In this document: positions 1 through 10,879 of the stretch, one piece after another
Position numbering within the stretch: the stretch's first letter is position 1
Layout of the letters: each line of letters starts with the position of its first letter
Source of the DNA: Corallochytrium limacisporum
Taxonomy: Eukaryota; Opisthokonta
Direction: 5' to 3'
DNA: 64,000 bases
Assembly (NCBI GenBank): GCA_002811645.1
Contig: PDIP01000015.1
Coordinates: 1-64,000, forward strand
Notes under the pieces: model-generated
What the model was told of the DNA's origin: nothing
Databases searched by the model: none
Seen by the model: only the letters and a program-made list of their open reading frames with translations
Position numbers and translations under genes: made by a program

Positions 1-1167
1 AAGCGACGGCAGAGCTAAATCAAAATGAGTAGATTTGATACAATATTCTCAGACAGAGGGTGGTACAACGGTAGGTAAAGGTTGCCGGCCGTTTTTGTTT
101 CCAACAAAAAATCTACTGGGTCAGAATATTTACTACGTGGTCCTGAGTCGGTTCTGCAGCTAGAATGCACCTGAAGAACTAAGGAGAATAAATGTCTTGC
201 GTTTTCATTTCGTAGTACTGCGGGGGTGAGAGGCCACGACATGGGATACCGTCGCTTACACATGGAGTGAAGCGATAGTTAGAAATGTTTGCATTCCTGA
301 GGTCTTCGAGAGACGAAAATATGTAACTCCGTTGGTACCCTGCGCTTGATAACGCGAAAGAAATACGTGCAGTGCTTTATAAACGCTTCTGATGAACGCT
401 GCTCTATGATCGCGCTTCTTGGTAAATTTACGTCACAGTGGCGCTATTGCCAATGAAAAGGGAAAGAAATCGCAAGGCAAACACAGACGAAGAAACCGGC
501 CGCACGTCTTCACAGGTCATCGCTGTAAACATGCGCTCGAAACTGCCTAAAAGACGGCAGCAGCGGTAGTAGCCGCAAGTGGAGAAGATTGGTGTGTCCT
601 AAGCATTATCCCACCCACACATAGAAACAACGGAAAGGTGGAAGAAGATTGGGTGAAATTTGGCAGCTGGCACATGTTCACAAGTCTACCCTGCATATTT
701 GGTGAACAAGAGTACACTCCCTCTCTCTTCTTGCCTTACCTGCTGCCGCTCCCCCAGCATTTCTTTTGTATCAAAGGGCGGCCCGGGGGAGGGGAGGGGA
801 GCGGTTTCCGCAGGACTTTGAGGTGTCTAGCAGATAGGCTATCGCTGGATGCATCCATTTCTCGACATCATTCAGTCAGCTGACACAGATCTACAGTTGT
901 GTCAGTGGCCATGGTAGACAGACATCATTCTCCAGTATTGTGCTCTTGGGGACGGGCTGGTATCAGTGCATACACACTTTCATGCGCGCATCATTGGACA
1001 AGCGTTTTACCCTGGCACTATAGCCGCATGAGGGATCATTGTCCCACTTCTTCACCGCAAATCAGTACAGTATCTGTTTACTACTCTTACAACGCGGACG
1101 AGATTTTCCATCTCCCACTTCACGCCCCTTTCAGACAATCTGATTTCCCGGGAGAGGCGCCTGGCGT

Positions 1168-1176
1168 TATAAATAG
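1168..1176 (+). promoter_or_regulatory. TATA-like motif TATAAATAG
   Basis: This is a perfect TATAAATAG followed by a GC-rich stretch. No convincing open frame begins shortly downstream. It is a sequence match only and may be fortuitous. Confidence 0.2.
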
Positions 1177-1601
1177 GCCCCGGAATCTAACACCTTTGCA
1201 AAGTCTTAGGCGAGAATTGGCAATCTGACGGGCATCTATGTCTACCCACTTCACCATTTCCCAGCACGAGAAAGCAAACACTTTGGAGCACTGGGCGGTC
1301 AAGTCCATTGCACTGTATTGTTGACTGCGTACTGAGAGACTTAGGTACGCAATTCGGGAGGACTGCAATCACGGGCACCTGGGCATGGCGGAAGTTCAGC
1401 TGGGAAGACGGCCGCACGAACGCCTCAAGCGAACACCTTCATTACTTAAGGATCCTGGATTGCTGCGTGTCGTACGGATACACTTCAGCCCATTCGCGTC
1501 AGCAAGCCTACCATGCATAGCACGCTGCGACCCTTAACATGAGTGTGTCATGGAATGGCAACCTAAGGATGCTTGCACACGACCAAGAGCCCGAACCTCT
1601 G

Positions 1602-1610
1602 TATAAATAG
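1602..1610 (+). promoter_or_regulatory. TATA-like motif TATAAATAG
   Basis: This is a second identical TATAAATAG, 434 bp after the first. A related TATATAAAT follows at 1644-1652. Both lie just upstream of the weak 139-aa frame starting at 1713. It is supported only by motif match and spacing. Confidence 0.2.
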
Positions 1611-1712
1611 ACTCCCGTTGAGGGCAAGTTCGGGGTACAAGGATATATAAATCGGCCGTCACAACTTGTGACATTCGAAGGCGTCCTTCATCATGTCCCT
1701 TCATCTGAGAAG

Positions 1713-2132
1713 ATGACGAATTCGGAGCCGAGAATTCAGCAGACACTGTACCCAATCCCCCCTGGCTTGGAAAACGGTGTCTTAGGCCTCTGGGACGCCG
1801 CAAAAAGTTACAAGGTGGAGAGGAACATGCATACAACTGCTGCAATACAAACGAATGAGTATTTGCAAGATGTCAGCAGCAATCAGCAGCATGTCAGCAG
1901 TAAGAGGAAACGTAGCGATCAATGTCATTTGTGTTCTGTAAGTGTACCTACCAATTCAATCTGGAAGTTACAGACTGTCTTTTGGTTCGGCCTTTGGGTT
2001 CGCGACGGCTCGACGGTAACGAAAAAGCCGGATAGAAAAAAGCCACTGACCGTCAGGTGTGCTGTCCCCAAGAAGAATGTCCTCCTCACTTCCAATGGCG
2101 TGCTTGGATCTCTGGGATTTGCTCTGTACTAG
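1713..2132 (+). CDS. hypothetical 139-aa ORF, weak
   Basis: This ATG-initiated frame encodes about 139 residues with no domain I recognise. A short basic cluster SSKRKRSD could be a nuclear localisation signal. The only positive evidence is context: TATA-like motifs lie at 1602-1610 and 1644-1652, 60-110 bp upstream of the ATG, a plausible spacing for a TATA promoter. Composition does not look strongly coding, and a chance frame is at least as likely. It is listed because it is the longest frame in the left gene-poor block. Confidence 0.15.
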   Translation: MTNSEPRIQQTLYPIPPGLENGVLGLWDAAKSYKVERNMHTTAAIQTNEYLQDVSSNQQHVSSKRKRSDQCHLCSVSVPTNSIWKLQTVFWFGLWVRDGSTVTKKPDRKKPLTVRCAVPKKNVLLTSNGVLGSLGFALY

Positions 2133-2949
2133 TCGAAGGGATCTAGCGATAGAAATTGCTACTCCCAAGCAGATCTGACAGCGATGAGTGCACTGAGAAC
2201 TGGAATCCGGAGCACCCCTATCTATAGGCCAATGATATTTGAGCATCAACTTGGTTGTTGCGGTTTACACACTGAGTAATGGACCCATTACATTACACGT
2301 ACACTCAGCCGAACACATCCCATCATCATCATCACCGTCATCATGATAAATCACTGTCCACTACACTTCCCGTCGTCTTCACCGTAAATTTGAACAACAC
2401 AGACATGTACAGCAGCTGGGTTGGACTGCTTTATAGCCTAATCCCACGCGTCTATCAAGCACATCAGCATCATCATCAGCGATCAAGGTTTGCTCGTCAT
2501 CATTGTCATCATCACCATTTATTGCTTGCAGCCCGAAGAACATGATGCTCAAAGCAGTGGGCACAGAGACTTTCTCTACATGTGCGCACCCGTAGAGTGC
2601 TTGCTCTGCCTTTAAGTTTCTGGGACTCCGCGAGTAGTTCTCTACAAGTAGGGACGCAAAACATACAGAGGTCGCCCAACACCTGGAGAGTTCGTGCAGA
2701 CTCGAACCGCCTAAACAATGAACCGGCATTAGATTCCATTGACTTCAGCGTAACCTAACCACAAATGGAACCGACACACTGTGTTCGAGGCCACAAGACC
2801 TCGTGTGTGACCGTCATTGATTTACTATTAAACCCCACTCTGCTCCGTGGGGAAATCCTTGCGTGTAATGTTGAGGTCGGCCACATATGGGGAACAGATG
2901 GCTTGTGTTTATCAACACGTTATCTATGGCTACCCGCCATACCCAGATA

Positions 2950-3035
2950 GTCCACCTTGAAATATTGTACAGTAAATATAAATATCACAACACGCATACC
3001 GAACCAGATACCCAATATAGCCATTCAAGGTGGAC
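2950..3035. repeat. 86-bp element with 12-bp inverted ends
   Basis: The ends GTCCACCTTGAA (2950-2961) and TTCAAGGTGGAC (3024-3035) are perfect inverted repeats. The match resumes inside after a 5-base offset (ATATTG against CAATAT). The AT-rich centre contains no open frame. The structure fits a very small MITE-like element or a strong hairpin. No clear target-site duplication is visible, so a mobile origin is uncertain. Confidence 0.4.
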
Positions 3036-3894
3036 GAATGTCCGCGAAGAAAATTAACACTGCCTGGCGAAAAGTCTCTCTCACTATGAACCATCTATGG
3101 ACATAAATCTTCAGCCCCGCTCCGCAGGGAGAAATTCGGGGCCCAGAAGTCTGAACCATCACTTGGACTCGGGCAATTTTGCTCCCCTCCGCTGTGTAGA
3201 TGGCTACATGTTAGATTTTTGTGCAGACTCCATACTGAAGCAAGGAAACACGGAGCTGCTCAGCGACCGAAAAGGACCTCCCTGCATCGGTAGAGCGAAG
3301 GTCTCCAGTCGGTGATCGTTGTTGTTTTTCGGGGCGTTCCTAATTTTCGTCGGAGTGTTCCACTGGTTCGTTGTCTACTGGCGATGGGCGAGGCATTCAT
3401 CCCCTAAATCTCCGCCTCTGCCACGTTTTCTCAACGCCTCTGGATCATTTCCATATTAAATGAGCGCCCTGAGACGCCGAAGATGGTTTGTCCAAATTTT
3501 TCGGTGAGTTTTGTACGCGTGTGGTGTGGTCTATTGTGGAGTTGTTCTGCTTATCGCGTAGAGATCCGGTACTCCCAACACTGGTTTCCGTGACTGGTCT
3601 GTTGATAGGACCGTGCGCTGTTTTGACCGGAACTGGAAAACGCGCTGATGAATTCCATGGCCAGTCTCTGATAGAGAGAATCTGAGGGAAGACGGGGAGG
3701 AAGGGGCATGACTACAAATCTTCGCTATTATACATTCATCGGCCAATTTATATAGTGAACATAGGCCATCCCGAGGAACAAACTTTTGGTACCATCTGAG
3801 CATCCTCGGCAATAATGGGATGCTATGAGATCATCGCAAGAGATTATGACCGCGCAGAGAACATAAGACATTCATCCGTTGCATCTCACCAAAA

Positions 3895-4060
3895 CAAACC
3901 ATAATAATTGGAGGAGACACAAACGGAGCTTTACATTCTGCGGACCGGTACGCGTGGACTGTGAGAAGAGTTTCTCACAAGACCCAGCAAAAGGGAGATG
4001 ATCCAGTGTGAGCGAGCAGAAATTGACTACCTCTTTTGTTCTCGGTACGTGTGGGGCGGT
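3895..4060 (+). pseudogene. possible decayed AP-endonuclease (LINE-type) fragment
   Basis: From 3901 the plus strand reads IIIGGDTNGAL, resembling the GGDFN motif of exonuclease-endonuclease-phosphatase domains carried by many non-LTR retrotransposons. About 100 bp later, in another frame, ERAEIDYLFCSR resembles the RIDYIF motif of the same domain. Two stop codons and a frame change separate them, and the spacing is shorter than usual. No reverse transcriptase follows. I infer a fossil fragment; chance resemblance is possible. Confidence 0.25.
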
Positions 4061-4496
4061 CCGGTGACACGAGACCTCCCTGGTAAGTTACCCCTCACAT
4101 GTTCTTTGTTTCGTAAACCAACGTTGCCCGGTCTAGGTCACACCTGCAGTACCATTTCCAAAGGCATGTGTGGGAGAGGAGGAGACATGTTTTGAGAAAA
4201 AAAATAGAGCATTGGTAGATTTTTGGACACTTCATTTCCGTCATACCTCACTGTCGGCTTAAATTACGGCCAACTTCTCCCGAAAATCAAGGCCATAGAC
4301 AGACAGTGACGTACCTTCGGCTTTTTGGCATCTGCGTCGTACTCCGGTTTTGGTGACCAAGTGTTTGACGGAGTAATGCGTTTTTATCATTACTACGAAT
4401 GTCCGTCTCTGTCGACAATCTCATAGTATATTTAGTACTGCATTCTACGAGCCCCCAATCCCATCTCTCAGGACAGGTAGTAGAAGGTGCCGACTT

Positions 4497-4551
4497 ACGT
4501 ATGTGAAAATGGCATAGCTAGATGCGACGTATGTGAAAATGGCATAGCTAT
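4497..4551. repeat. 30-bp tandem duplication
   Basis: The segment beginning ACGTATGTGAAAATGG at 4497 is repeated exactly 30 bp later at 4527, giving nearly two copies. There is no coding frame around it. It looks like a recent local duplication. Confidence 0.8.
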
Positions 4552-6203
4552 GCGACATTTCATCTGAGTATGTCAATAGTGATACACCCCCACAGAGACG
4601 ATCGGTTGCGCGGAGTTCTAACACGTCGGTACTCTCACAACCAACGGCAATACTTGGGAGCGTGCTGTGGGTCGTAACGTACTTCCACCCCCACTCACTT
4701 AATTTCGCGCGGCGAGTCCCTGTTTTTCTTTTCGGATACATACAGTATAGGAGGGAAAGCGGACCGCCCACCACTTTTTTCTTGTGCCTCCCGTGTGGGT
4801 ATCGATGGCAGCATCAAGGGAAACGCATTTTTTTTCTCATCCGCGCCTGTTCTGTTCCATCCCGCAGAATTGCCTGGTTTCCGCGGGCCGGTTGGGGAGC
4901 AATAACGAATCTATAGGTCGGTTGGCGACGTGAGGGAGGGGGGAAAAGGGGACAAGGGAAGCTTTCTGGTGCGCTGGAGGGATGCGGTTCAGGTAGTGGT
5001 GACAGCAGCGGATGGGTCCAACTGTGCAAAATCTCTGTGCGCTGGTGCTGCAAACTCCCCTACTTTCACTATGTAATATGAGGCAGGGGCCCATTCACAC
5101 ACGGCATTCAAATGATCTGAATCTATGTGGGGGAGGGAACAGGTGCTCTGGCGCAATTGCCAACACAGGAATGGAGTGGAGAAATTCTGGCCTCACCAGC
5201 CGGAAGGGAAAAACGGACTGTTATGGTCTGACTATATAGATTGAATGGCGTGCAGGCAGACCTAGTGGAAAAATTTGCAAGCCGCTGCGGCTCCATATAA
5301 ACTGATGAGGGGGGGAAGGCATGGGAATGGAAGGAACACAAGAATTGACGACAACGAGACTTACTGCGACCAACGGTCGTTTGCAAAGAAGACGAATAAC
5401 TTATAGCGAATAAATGAAGGAGGGAGAACAGAAATTGGAGAATCTGCACGGATCATCAATTTGCGCTTCTCTGGAATAGCAGGCTTCGCCGACTGGCTAA
5501 TTGGATCCCACCACACTAATGGCCGTCGCGACAGGTGCCGAGATGCATTAAAGAGAAATTTCTATATTGACACAGTCTACCATTCAATGAGAAAACTCAA
5601 ACACTAGTATCTTTGTCAAACATGAATCTCAGCCTATCCCCCGCAATACGTCACCGAGAGACAAGAAGGCCCGATCAGGTAGACCCTCATCCGGTATCAT
5701 TCTCACACATTCACTATAGGAATATGTTGAAGGTTACTTTGTGGACGGTCCCAACACGAGTGGGGGCGTCCACTTCTAGGGCACACGACTCGTTCAATCA
5801 TTGCACGCAAATTTGTTTTGGACGCACATCCAAGAGGTAACAACAGATGAGGGTGTACTGGTGACGTTGCAGTCTCTCTGCATCTCGTTTTGTGTACTCT
5901 TGATCTTTTGCTTGTCTGTCATTCTTGCACACTTGACCAAGTCAGCAAACTAAGTGATGTTATGCGGAGTGTTCCATGGTTGCCTTTGGAATTTGGCGGG
6001 TACTTGGAACATCCTAATCATGTAAACAGTCCTGAAGTCAGTCATATTGAAGAAGTGAATAAGAAGCGACGGATCAATAGCTTCATGATACAAACAAATT
6101 CAACACTTTAAGAATGATTGGATAATACGACAGCGGACAGAGAGAGAACTATAATCCATTTGTTCAATTTCTGCTTAGCATACATACACAGCAAGGGGAC
6201 GTA

Positions 6204-8348
6204 ATGTCAAATCCGTACCAGTATAAGCCGAAGAGGAGCTCAGCGCTCCGGCAACCAGCGGTGAGCCGAGAGAATCTTTTGCCCACTGCTATGCCGCGGG
6301 ACTCCACCGCCACGGATGCTACCTTGGAACTGCTGACCCGGGACCCGTCATTTAACCTGTCATCTCCGGATGACGACCAGCACGCGGCTACTTTCCATGG
6401 CCCAAGTAAAGAACAGCGGATGCCTTCAGTCGGTGATATTTTCCTTGAGGTTCAACGGGAAAAGGAGCAGAGAATGGCAGAAAACGGATCACAGATGAAG
6501 ATGACCCGTTCGGTGTCCATGGAGGGCGATATTAGAACGAGCCAATCAAATCTTGCTGTGCTGACAGCACATCACCAGCATGTACGTAGCACTGAGGATA
6601 TACGCGCAAAAGAAGTGCCGTTCGCACCACTGCCCAAGAAATTCAAACAGAGCCACGGTAGCCTTGCACATTTTGGTATAAAGAAACCGCACTCGGGACA
6701 CAGTTACGTAGATTCCACGGCCAGTTTTGCCGAACCGCACTCTGCGGAGAGTCAGTCGGCGTATGATCTCGGGCCCCCTCGCAAAAGCTACAGAGAACCA
6801 CAGACCACCAAGGATAAGGTCTGGCTATACCGCGTATATCTGTGGGAATGGGCAGAGCAGCCTCTGTGTGATTGGCGTGTGTTATACCAGCTACTTGTGG
6901 TGATCACGGTGCTGCTGTCAGCTGTTGTGGCCGTTGCCGCAACCGCTTATGAACAAGACAGCCACGGGGTGTTCATAGTTGAGATAATCTTGCAGAGCAT
7001 CATTTCTTTCGACTACTTGATTCGCCTCGTGAGCCACGGTACACAACCACAGTTCCTTGGCGTCGTAGGCAGCATCAACTTTTTCTTCCATCCGCGCTAC
7101 TTGATTGATCTGATCAGCTGCGTGCCCTCGCCGTTCTTAGTATACGCAGGTGACTTCCGTGAGGACACTGAAGCCCGGATCCTGTTTTACTTTAGCATCT
7201 TCCGGCTGCTAAAGTTAGACCGTTACATTGGCGCCGGTGGAACCATGTGGCAGGCGATTCAGACCACTTCCAAAGAATTGATCGCAGCCTACTTCCTCTG
7301 CATTGTGGGTATCATTAACATCAGCGCCATTATGTACGTGGTGGAAGGAGATGACCAGAGCGAGTTTAGTTCCGTCCTGGAGAGCATGTGGTGGGGTTTC
7401 ATCACCTACACGACTATTGGTTACGGTGATGTATCACCGGTCACTGACGCCGGCAAAGCCGTGGTCACGGTGTCGGTGTTGGTTCTGGTCGCGTCCACAG
7501 CTCTACCTTCTGCTATCATTGGTACTTCCTTTGCCCTTCAAGCCTCCGAGAACAAACGCAAGCGCTGGCGCGAGTTTGTTTTGAAGGATCGGGCTGCGAT
7601 GCTGATCCAGGCCTGGTGGCGCAACAAGGTCATCAACTCCGGCAAGGAATTTGGTATTTCCCAACAACCCACCTGGGAATGGCTGCAGCACAGCCTCAGC
7701 CGGCCGGCTGTTACACGAGATGTGAATGAGATTGCAGTCACTCATATGACCTGGGGAGTGGCCATCAAACAGTTCTTCCACGAGCGTTTTGGGAGCAGCA
7801 ACAAAAGCACTATCAAGTCCCTGGCGGAATCCCGCCAGTTCCTGGCTGCTGTTAACGACGACACGAAGATGCGCCGGCGTCAGCGTGCCCAGATGCGCTC
7901 CATGGCATCTCTGGCGCTCAAACTGTGCACTCGCCGCTTTCTGTCCGCCCGCAGGCGGTATGGACGTGATGTTGATGATATTTTGCTCGCGACCAACCGC
8001 CTCCACGTTCATCTCCAGGGCTCAATGGAGTATCACTTTGATGAGGTCATCGATCGGCTGAATAGGAACCAGACGATCAAGAGTGAACGTGATATGGCCC
8101 TTGCCCGCGACTTGGAGTATCTGCAGACTGAAGTGGTCCGGCTTAACAAGGAACTGAATGCAAGCCGTCAAGACAACACTCAGCTGTTGTTGAATATTGC
8201 GGAGCATTTGGGTATTGCTAAGCCAGAGGATCATGAGGAACGCAATAGTTCTACTCTCGTGGAACGTTACCAACCCAGGAGTGCGTTGCAGGCCCAGATC
8301 CATCGTGACTCGAATGGCGACCGCAACCTCGATGTCAGTCCATTTTGA
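6204..8348 (+). CDS. KCNQ (Kv7)-like voltage-gated potassium channel
   Basis: The 714-aa protein has six predicted membrane segments (about residues 224-445), starting after a 200-residue Ser-rich cytoplasmic N-terminus. The pore loop carries the K+ selectivity filter TTIGYGD at 403-409. The S4-S5 stretch with SKELIAAYF and the S6 ending ALPSAIIGTSFAL (433-445) resemble KCNQ channels. Just after S6, AAMLIQAWWRNK (464-475) matches the KCNQ helix-A IQ motif that binds calmodulin. The C-terminus (about 612-670) forms a coiled coil, as in KCNQ tetramerisation domains. By alignment the S4 has R325, F328, S331, R334, K337 and R340, so the second gating arginine is replaced by Phe. The ATG at 6204 is the first in frame. 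It converges with the coiled-coil gene 257 bp downstream. Confidence 0.88.
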   Translation: MSNPYQYKPKRSSALRQPAVSRENLLPTAMPRDSTATDATLELLTRDPSFNLSSPDDDQHAATFHGPSKEQRMPSVGDIFLEVQREKEQRMAENGSQMKMTRSVSMEGDIRTSQSNLAVLTAHHQHVRSTEDIRAKEVPFAPLPKKFKQSHGSLAHFGIKKPHSGHSYVDSTASFAEPHSAESQSAYDLGPPRKSYREPQTTKDKVWLYRVYLWEWAEQPLCDWRVLYQLLVVITVLLSAVVAVAATAYEQDSHGVFIVEIILQSIISFDYLIRLVSHGTQPQFLGVVGSINFFFHPRYLIDLISCVPSPFLVYAGDFREDTEARILFYFSIFRLLKLDRYIGAGGTMWQAIQTTSKELIAAYFLCIVGIINISAIMYVVEGDDQSEFSSVLESMWWGFITYTTIGYGDVSPVTDAGKAVVTVSVLVLVASTALPSAIIGTSFALQASENKRKRWREFVLKDRAAMLIQAWWRNKVINSGKEFGISQQPTWEWLQHSLSRPAVTRDVNEIAVTHMTWGVAIKQFFHERFGSSNKSTIKSLAESRQFLAAVNDDTKMRRRQRAQMRSMASLALKLCTRRFLSARRRYGRDVDDILLATNRLHVHLQGSMEYHFDEVIDRLNRNQTIKSERDMALARDLEYLQTEVVRLNKELNASRQDNTQLLLNIAEHLGIAKPEDHEERNSSTLVERYQPRSALQAQIHRDSNGDRNLDVSPF

Positions 8349-8605
8349 GAACGTGCAAACTGATTGAGACTTGGATTAAGGTGGACTGCGACTGCCAAGT
8401 GTAGTATGGTATTGGCGCGCTGGTAAAAAAATCGGAAACATATCATTCATACATCAACCAAGAATGTAATCAATAGACAAAGGTATATCTACAAATTGTG
8501 AGTATTCTGGTCCACTGTCATGTCGTTTTCCTTAGTACCGCGAAAAAGTGGCCTTGGACCCTGAATGTACTACAGTATGCAGAATGACGGAACATTCACT
8601 ATTCA

Positions 8606-10879
8606 CTATTCCGTGTTCCCCGAACGTCCGTCCGTGTCTAGAAGCTTGGAGAGTTCGTCAATAATTTCCAAGCGTCGTGCCTCCGTGCGCATGTCCATTT
8701 CGTGAATCTCGCAATGCATGCGGATAGATTCAGCAGCTGCTTCGTTGACCAGTACACCCTGTTGCTTCTTGCGGTCCTCGCCCTTGGTACTATCCTGTGG
8801 AGTCTGCGTCTCCGTACTTTGCATTCCAATAGAATTGTTTGCTGGAGTCCGATCCACTACGATTCGCTTTAAGTGCCTCATTTCCGCTTGCAGGTCCCGC
8901 AGAGAGGCCGCCATATCGTCTGCATTTCCATCATGCAGTTTCTCTGTACCTGCGTTTTGGTATGCATTCTGACTGGCGATCTGGTTATGATACTCTTTCA
9001 GGAGCTCATTGATCATATCCAGTTTCAGGATGGGATCCGCATCAAGCATCTTAGAGTCCGCAGGACCACCACGCCGGAGCATAGCCAACTGGTAGATCTC
9101 GTCGATCTTGGCCACAAGAACAGCCACTGGTTTCGGGTCCGCTCCAGAATCACCAGGCATATTGGTGTAGTGCGCCATCTGCTGTAGTTTGCTGTTTAGT
9201 CCAGCCATTGCCTTAGCCATGCGATCGATCGTGGCCCGTAGATCGTCCCGTTCGTTTCGCAAGTCTTCAAATCGCTCAAGCAGAGTATCATGCATGTTGC
9301 GCTTCAATTTCCTCTCGAGCTCTTCCTCAGCAGTCTGGAGCCAGCCCTCCCTTTCCTCCATCTTTGCCACTGCCTCTGTGACACGAGTCTCAAAATCTAT
9401 CTTTTCGTCGCTAAATTGTTGCATTTGGGCCGCCAACTTCTCCTTGGCCCGCAGGAGCTCTATGTCATTCGATACTTCTGGTTCCGTTCCCGCAGTGATG
9501 TCGGCTTCCAGCGCCTTCTCCAATCGCTTGACCTCCTGTCGCTCTTTGTCACGCAAGGTGTCCATCTCCGCGTTGGCTTGTTGGAGGGCCGTGGCTGTAA
9601 TATCTTCGACCTGCCTTTGCATCAACTTCTCTATGGTAAACTCTTTTTCCCGTAGTTCCTCTTCAAGCTCTTCCACGCGGCCTTTCCAATTGCTACGCTC
9701 TAAGCTCTGGGTCGAGGGTGGAGAGGTCACTTTCGTTTTGCTTTCTGGACTTGTCATGACTTCCCGGAGGTAGGGAGTGTCTTCATTGATTTCCTTGATG
9801 CCAGGCTTGCCACTTTCGAGCTCTTTGATCCGTGCATTGGCTCTTTCTAACCGATCCAAAGCTTTGCTGAGGTCATTGCGGCGTTTCTCTAACCTGGCCA
9901 GCAGTTCCTTCTCCCGTGTACGGTAGTGGTCTAATTCCGTGTTACCAAAGGCATTGGTTGCGCCAGCAAGAGTATCTTTGCTCCTCAGATTCGCCAGTTC
10001 GGTTTCGAGTTCGAGGATACGATTCGCTTGTTGGAGTTCGGCAGGATCCCTGGAGCTGGCATTCATTCGTAGCTGCGCTTGCATATTTGACAGGTCGGAG
10101 GCCAGCTGCTCCTTCTCCTGCCTCAATTCCAAGATCTTTTTCTGCATTTCAGTAATCTTGACAGCACTTACATCACTCTGCTGCTTATGCGGCGGGGATG
10201 AAGTGGAAGGTTGTGATCCACTGGACTTCTTCAAATCTTTGATGATCTCAAGCAAGTGCTCAATCCGTGCTTTCCGACTTGCTGCCAAAGTCCGCAATTC
10301 CTCTGCTTCTATGGCCAAGCTGCTGTCATCACTGCTCTTTAGCTGTGGTGTCTTGGAGGGTGACGCCAGGGCAGTAGCCAGCTCCCGCTCCAGTCGCTTC
10401 ACCTCTCGATATGCGTAGTTCAACTCCTTCTGTAAACGATTATTGTCCTCCCGAACCTCGTTCAGCTCAAAAATCAGTCCATTATTCTGTTTTGACACTT
10501 GTAAACGACGCTGTACCTCATTCTCCAGAGCTTTGCGCAAGTTCTGCTGTGCAATATGGGAATCCCTCAGAATGGTAGCTTCACGAGCTGGTGACGGTTT
10601 GGTTGCTCTGTTGGCCCGTGACGCTGGACTTCCATGGACAGATGATCCTCCGGATACTTTCATCGAACTACTCCCATTTGCATACCTATGTGTGTTCGTG
10701 TTTCTGGCAACCCTACTCGCTCCAGTGACGTTAAATGGATCTGTAGCTGCTGCAGCAAGGTCAGTCGAACGATTCAATTCACTCAGCTGGTTTCTAGTTC
10801 CCTTGGTGAGTTGATCCAAAGCTTCCTGCGCTTCGCGAAGTTGGCGGGCGAGGATGTTCCGCCCGTCTTCTTCCACCAT
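8606..10879 (-). CDS. large coiled-coil protein of unknown function
   Basis: The 757-aa product is almost entirely heptad-patterned, rich in Glu, Lys, Leu, Arg and Gln, with short Ser/Pro-rich breaks near residues 50-120, 215-235 and 380-400. I recognise no globular domain. A less coiled segment with DPILKLDMINELLKEY lies in the last quarter. Architecture suggests a cytoskeletal, centrosomal, Golgi-tether or kinetochore scaffold, but that is inference from composition only. The in-frame region upstream of 10879 begins with GTG at 10918 and continues to a stop near 10950, so the ATG at 10879 is the likely start. A splice-acceptor-like TGCAG just upstream leaves a small chance of an extra 5' exon. 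Confidence 0.8.
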   Translation of the reverse strand: MVEEDGRNILARQLREAQEALDQLTKGTRNQLSELNRSTDLAAAATDPFNVTGASRVARNTNTHRYANGSSSMKVSGGSSVHGSPASRANRATKPSPAREATILRDSHIAQQNLRKALENEVQRRLQVSKQNNGLIFELNEVREDNNRLQKELNYAYREVKRLERELATALASPSKTPQLKSSDDSSLAIEAEELRTLAASRKARIEHLLEIIKDLKKSSGSQPSTSSPPHKQQSDVSAVKITEMQKKILELRQEKEQLASDLSNMQAQLRMNASSRDPAELQQANRILELETELANLRSKDTLAGATNAFGNTELDHYRTREKELLARLEKRRNDLSKALDRLERANARIKELESGKPGIKEINEDTPYLREVMTSPESKTKVTSPPSTQSLERSNWKGRVEELEEELREKEFTIEKLMQRQVEDITATALQQANAEMDTLRDKERQEVKRLEKALEADITAGTEPEVSNDIELLRAKEKLAAQMQQFSDEKIDFETRVTEAVAKMEEREGWLQTAEEELERKLKRNMHDTLLERFEDLRNERDDLRATIDRMAKAMAGLNSKLQQMAHYTNMPGDSGADPKPVAVLVAKIDEIYQLAMLRRGGPADSKMLDADPILKLDMINELLKEYHNQIASQNAYQNAGTEKLHDGNADDMAASLRDLQAEMRHLKRIVVDRTPANNSIGMQSTETQTPQDSTKGEDRKKQQGVLVNEAAAESIRMHCEIHEMDMRTEARRLEIIDELSKLLDTDGRSGNTE

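Larger units (their letters stand above)
1..6203. other. gene-poor region with decayed repeats
   Basis: No confidently coding frame was found in these 6.2 kb upstream of the potassium channel gene. The block contains CAT/ATG trinucleotide-rich stretches near 2322-2345 and 2462-2520, a 12-bp inverted repeat at 2950-3035, a possible endonuclease fossil near 3895-4060, a 30-bp tandem duplication at 4497-4551, and three TATA-like motifs between 1168 and 1652. Short open frames here have no recognisable domain. An intron-rich or noncoding gene cannot be excluded by eye. Confidence 0.6.

Noticed and set aside
2279-2545. His-rich 88-aa frame
   Set aside because: The His runs come from CAT repeats and the frame has no other coding character.
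9189-10814. Ser/Leu-rich frames antisense to the coiled-coil gene
   Set aside because: Antisense translation of a Glu/Lys/Leu-rich coiled coil gives Ser/Leu/Phe-rich artefacts.
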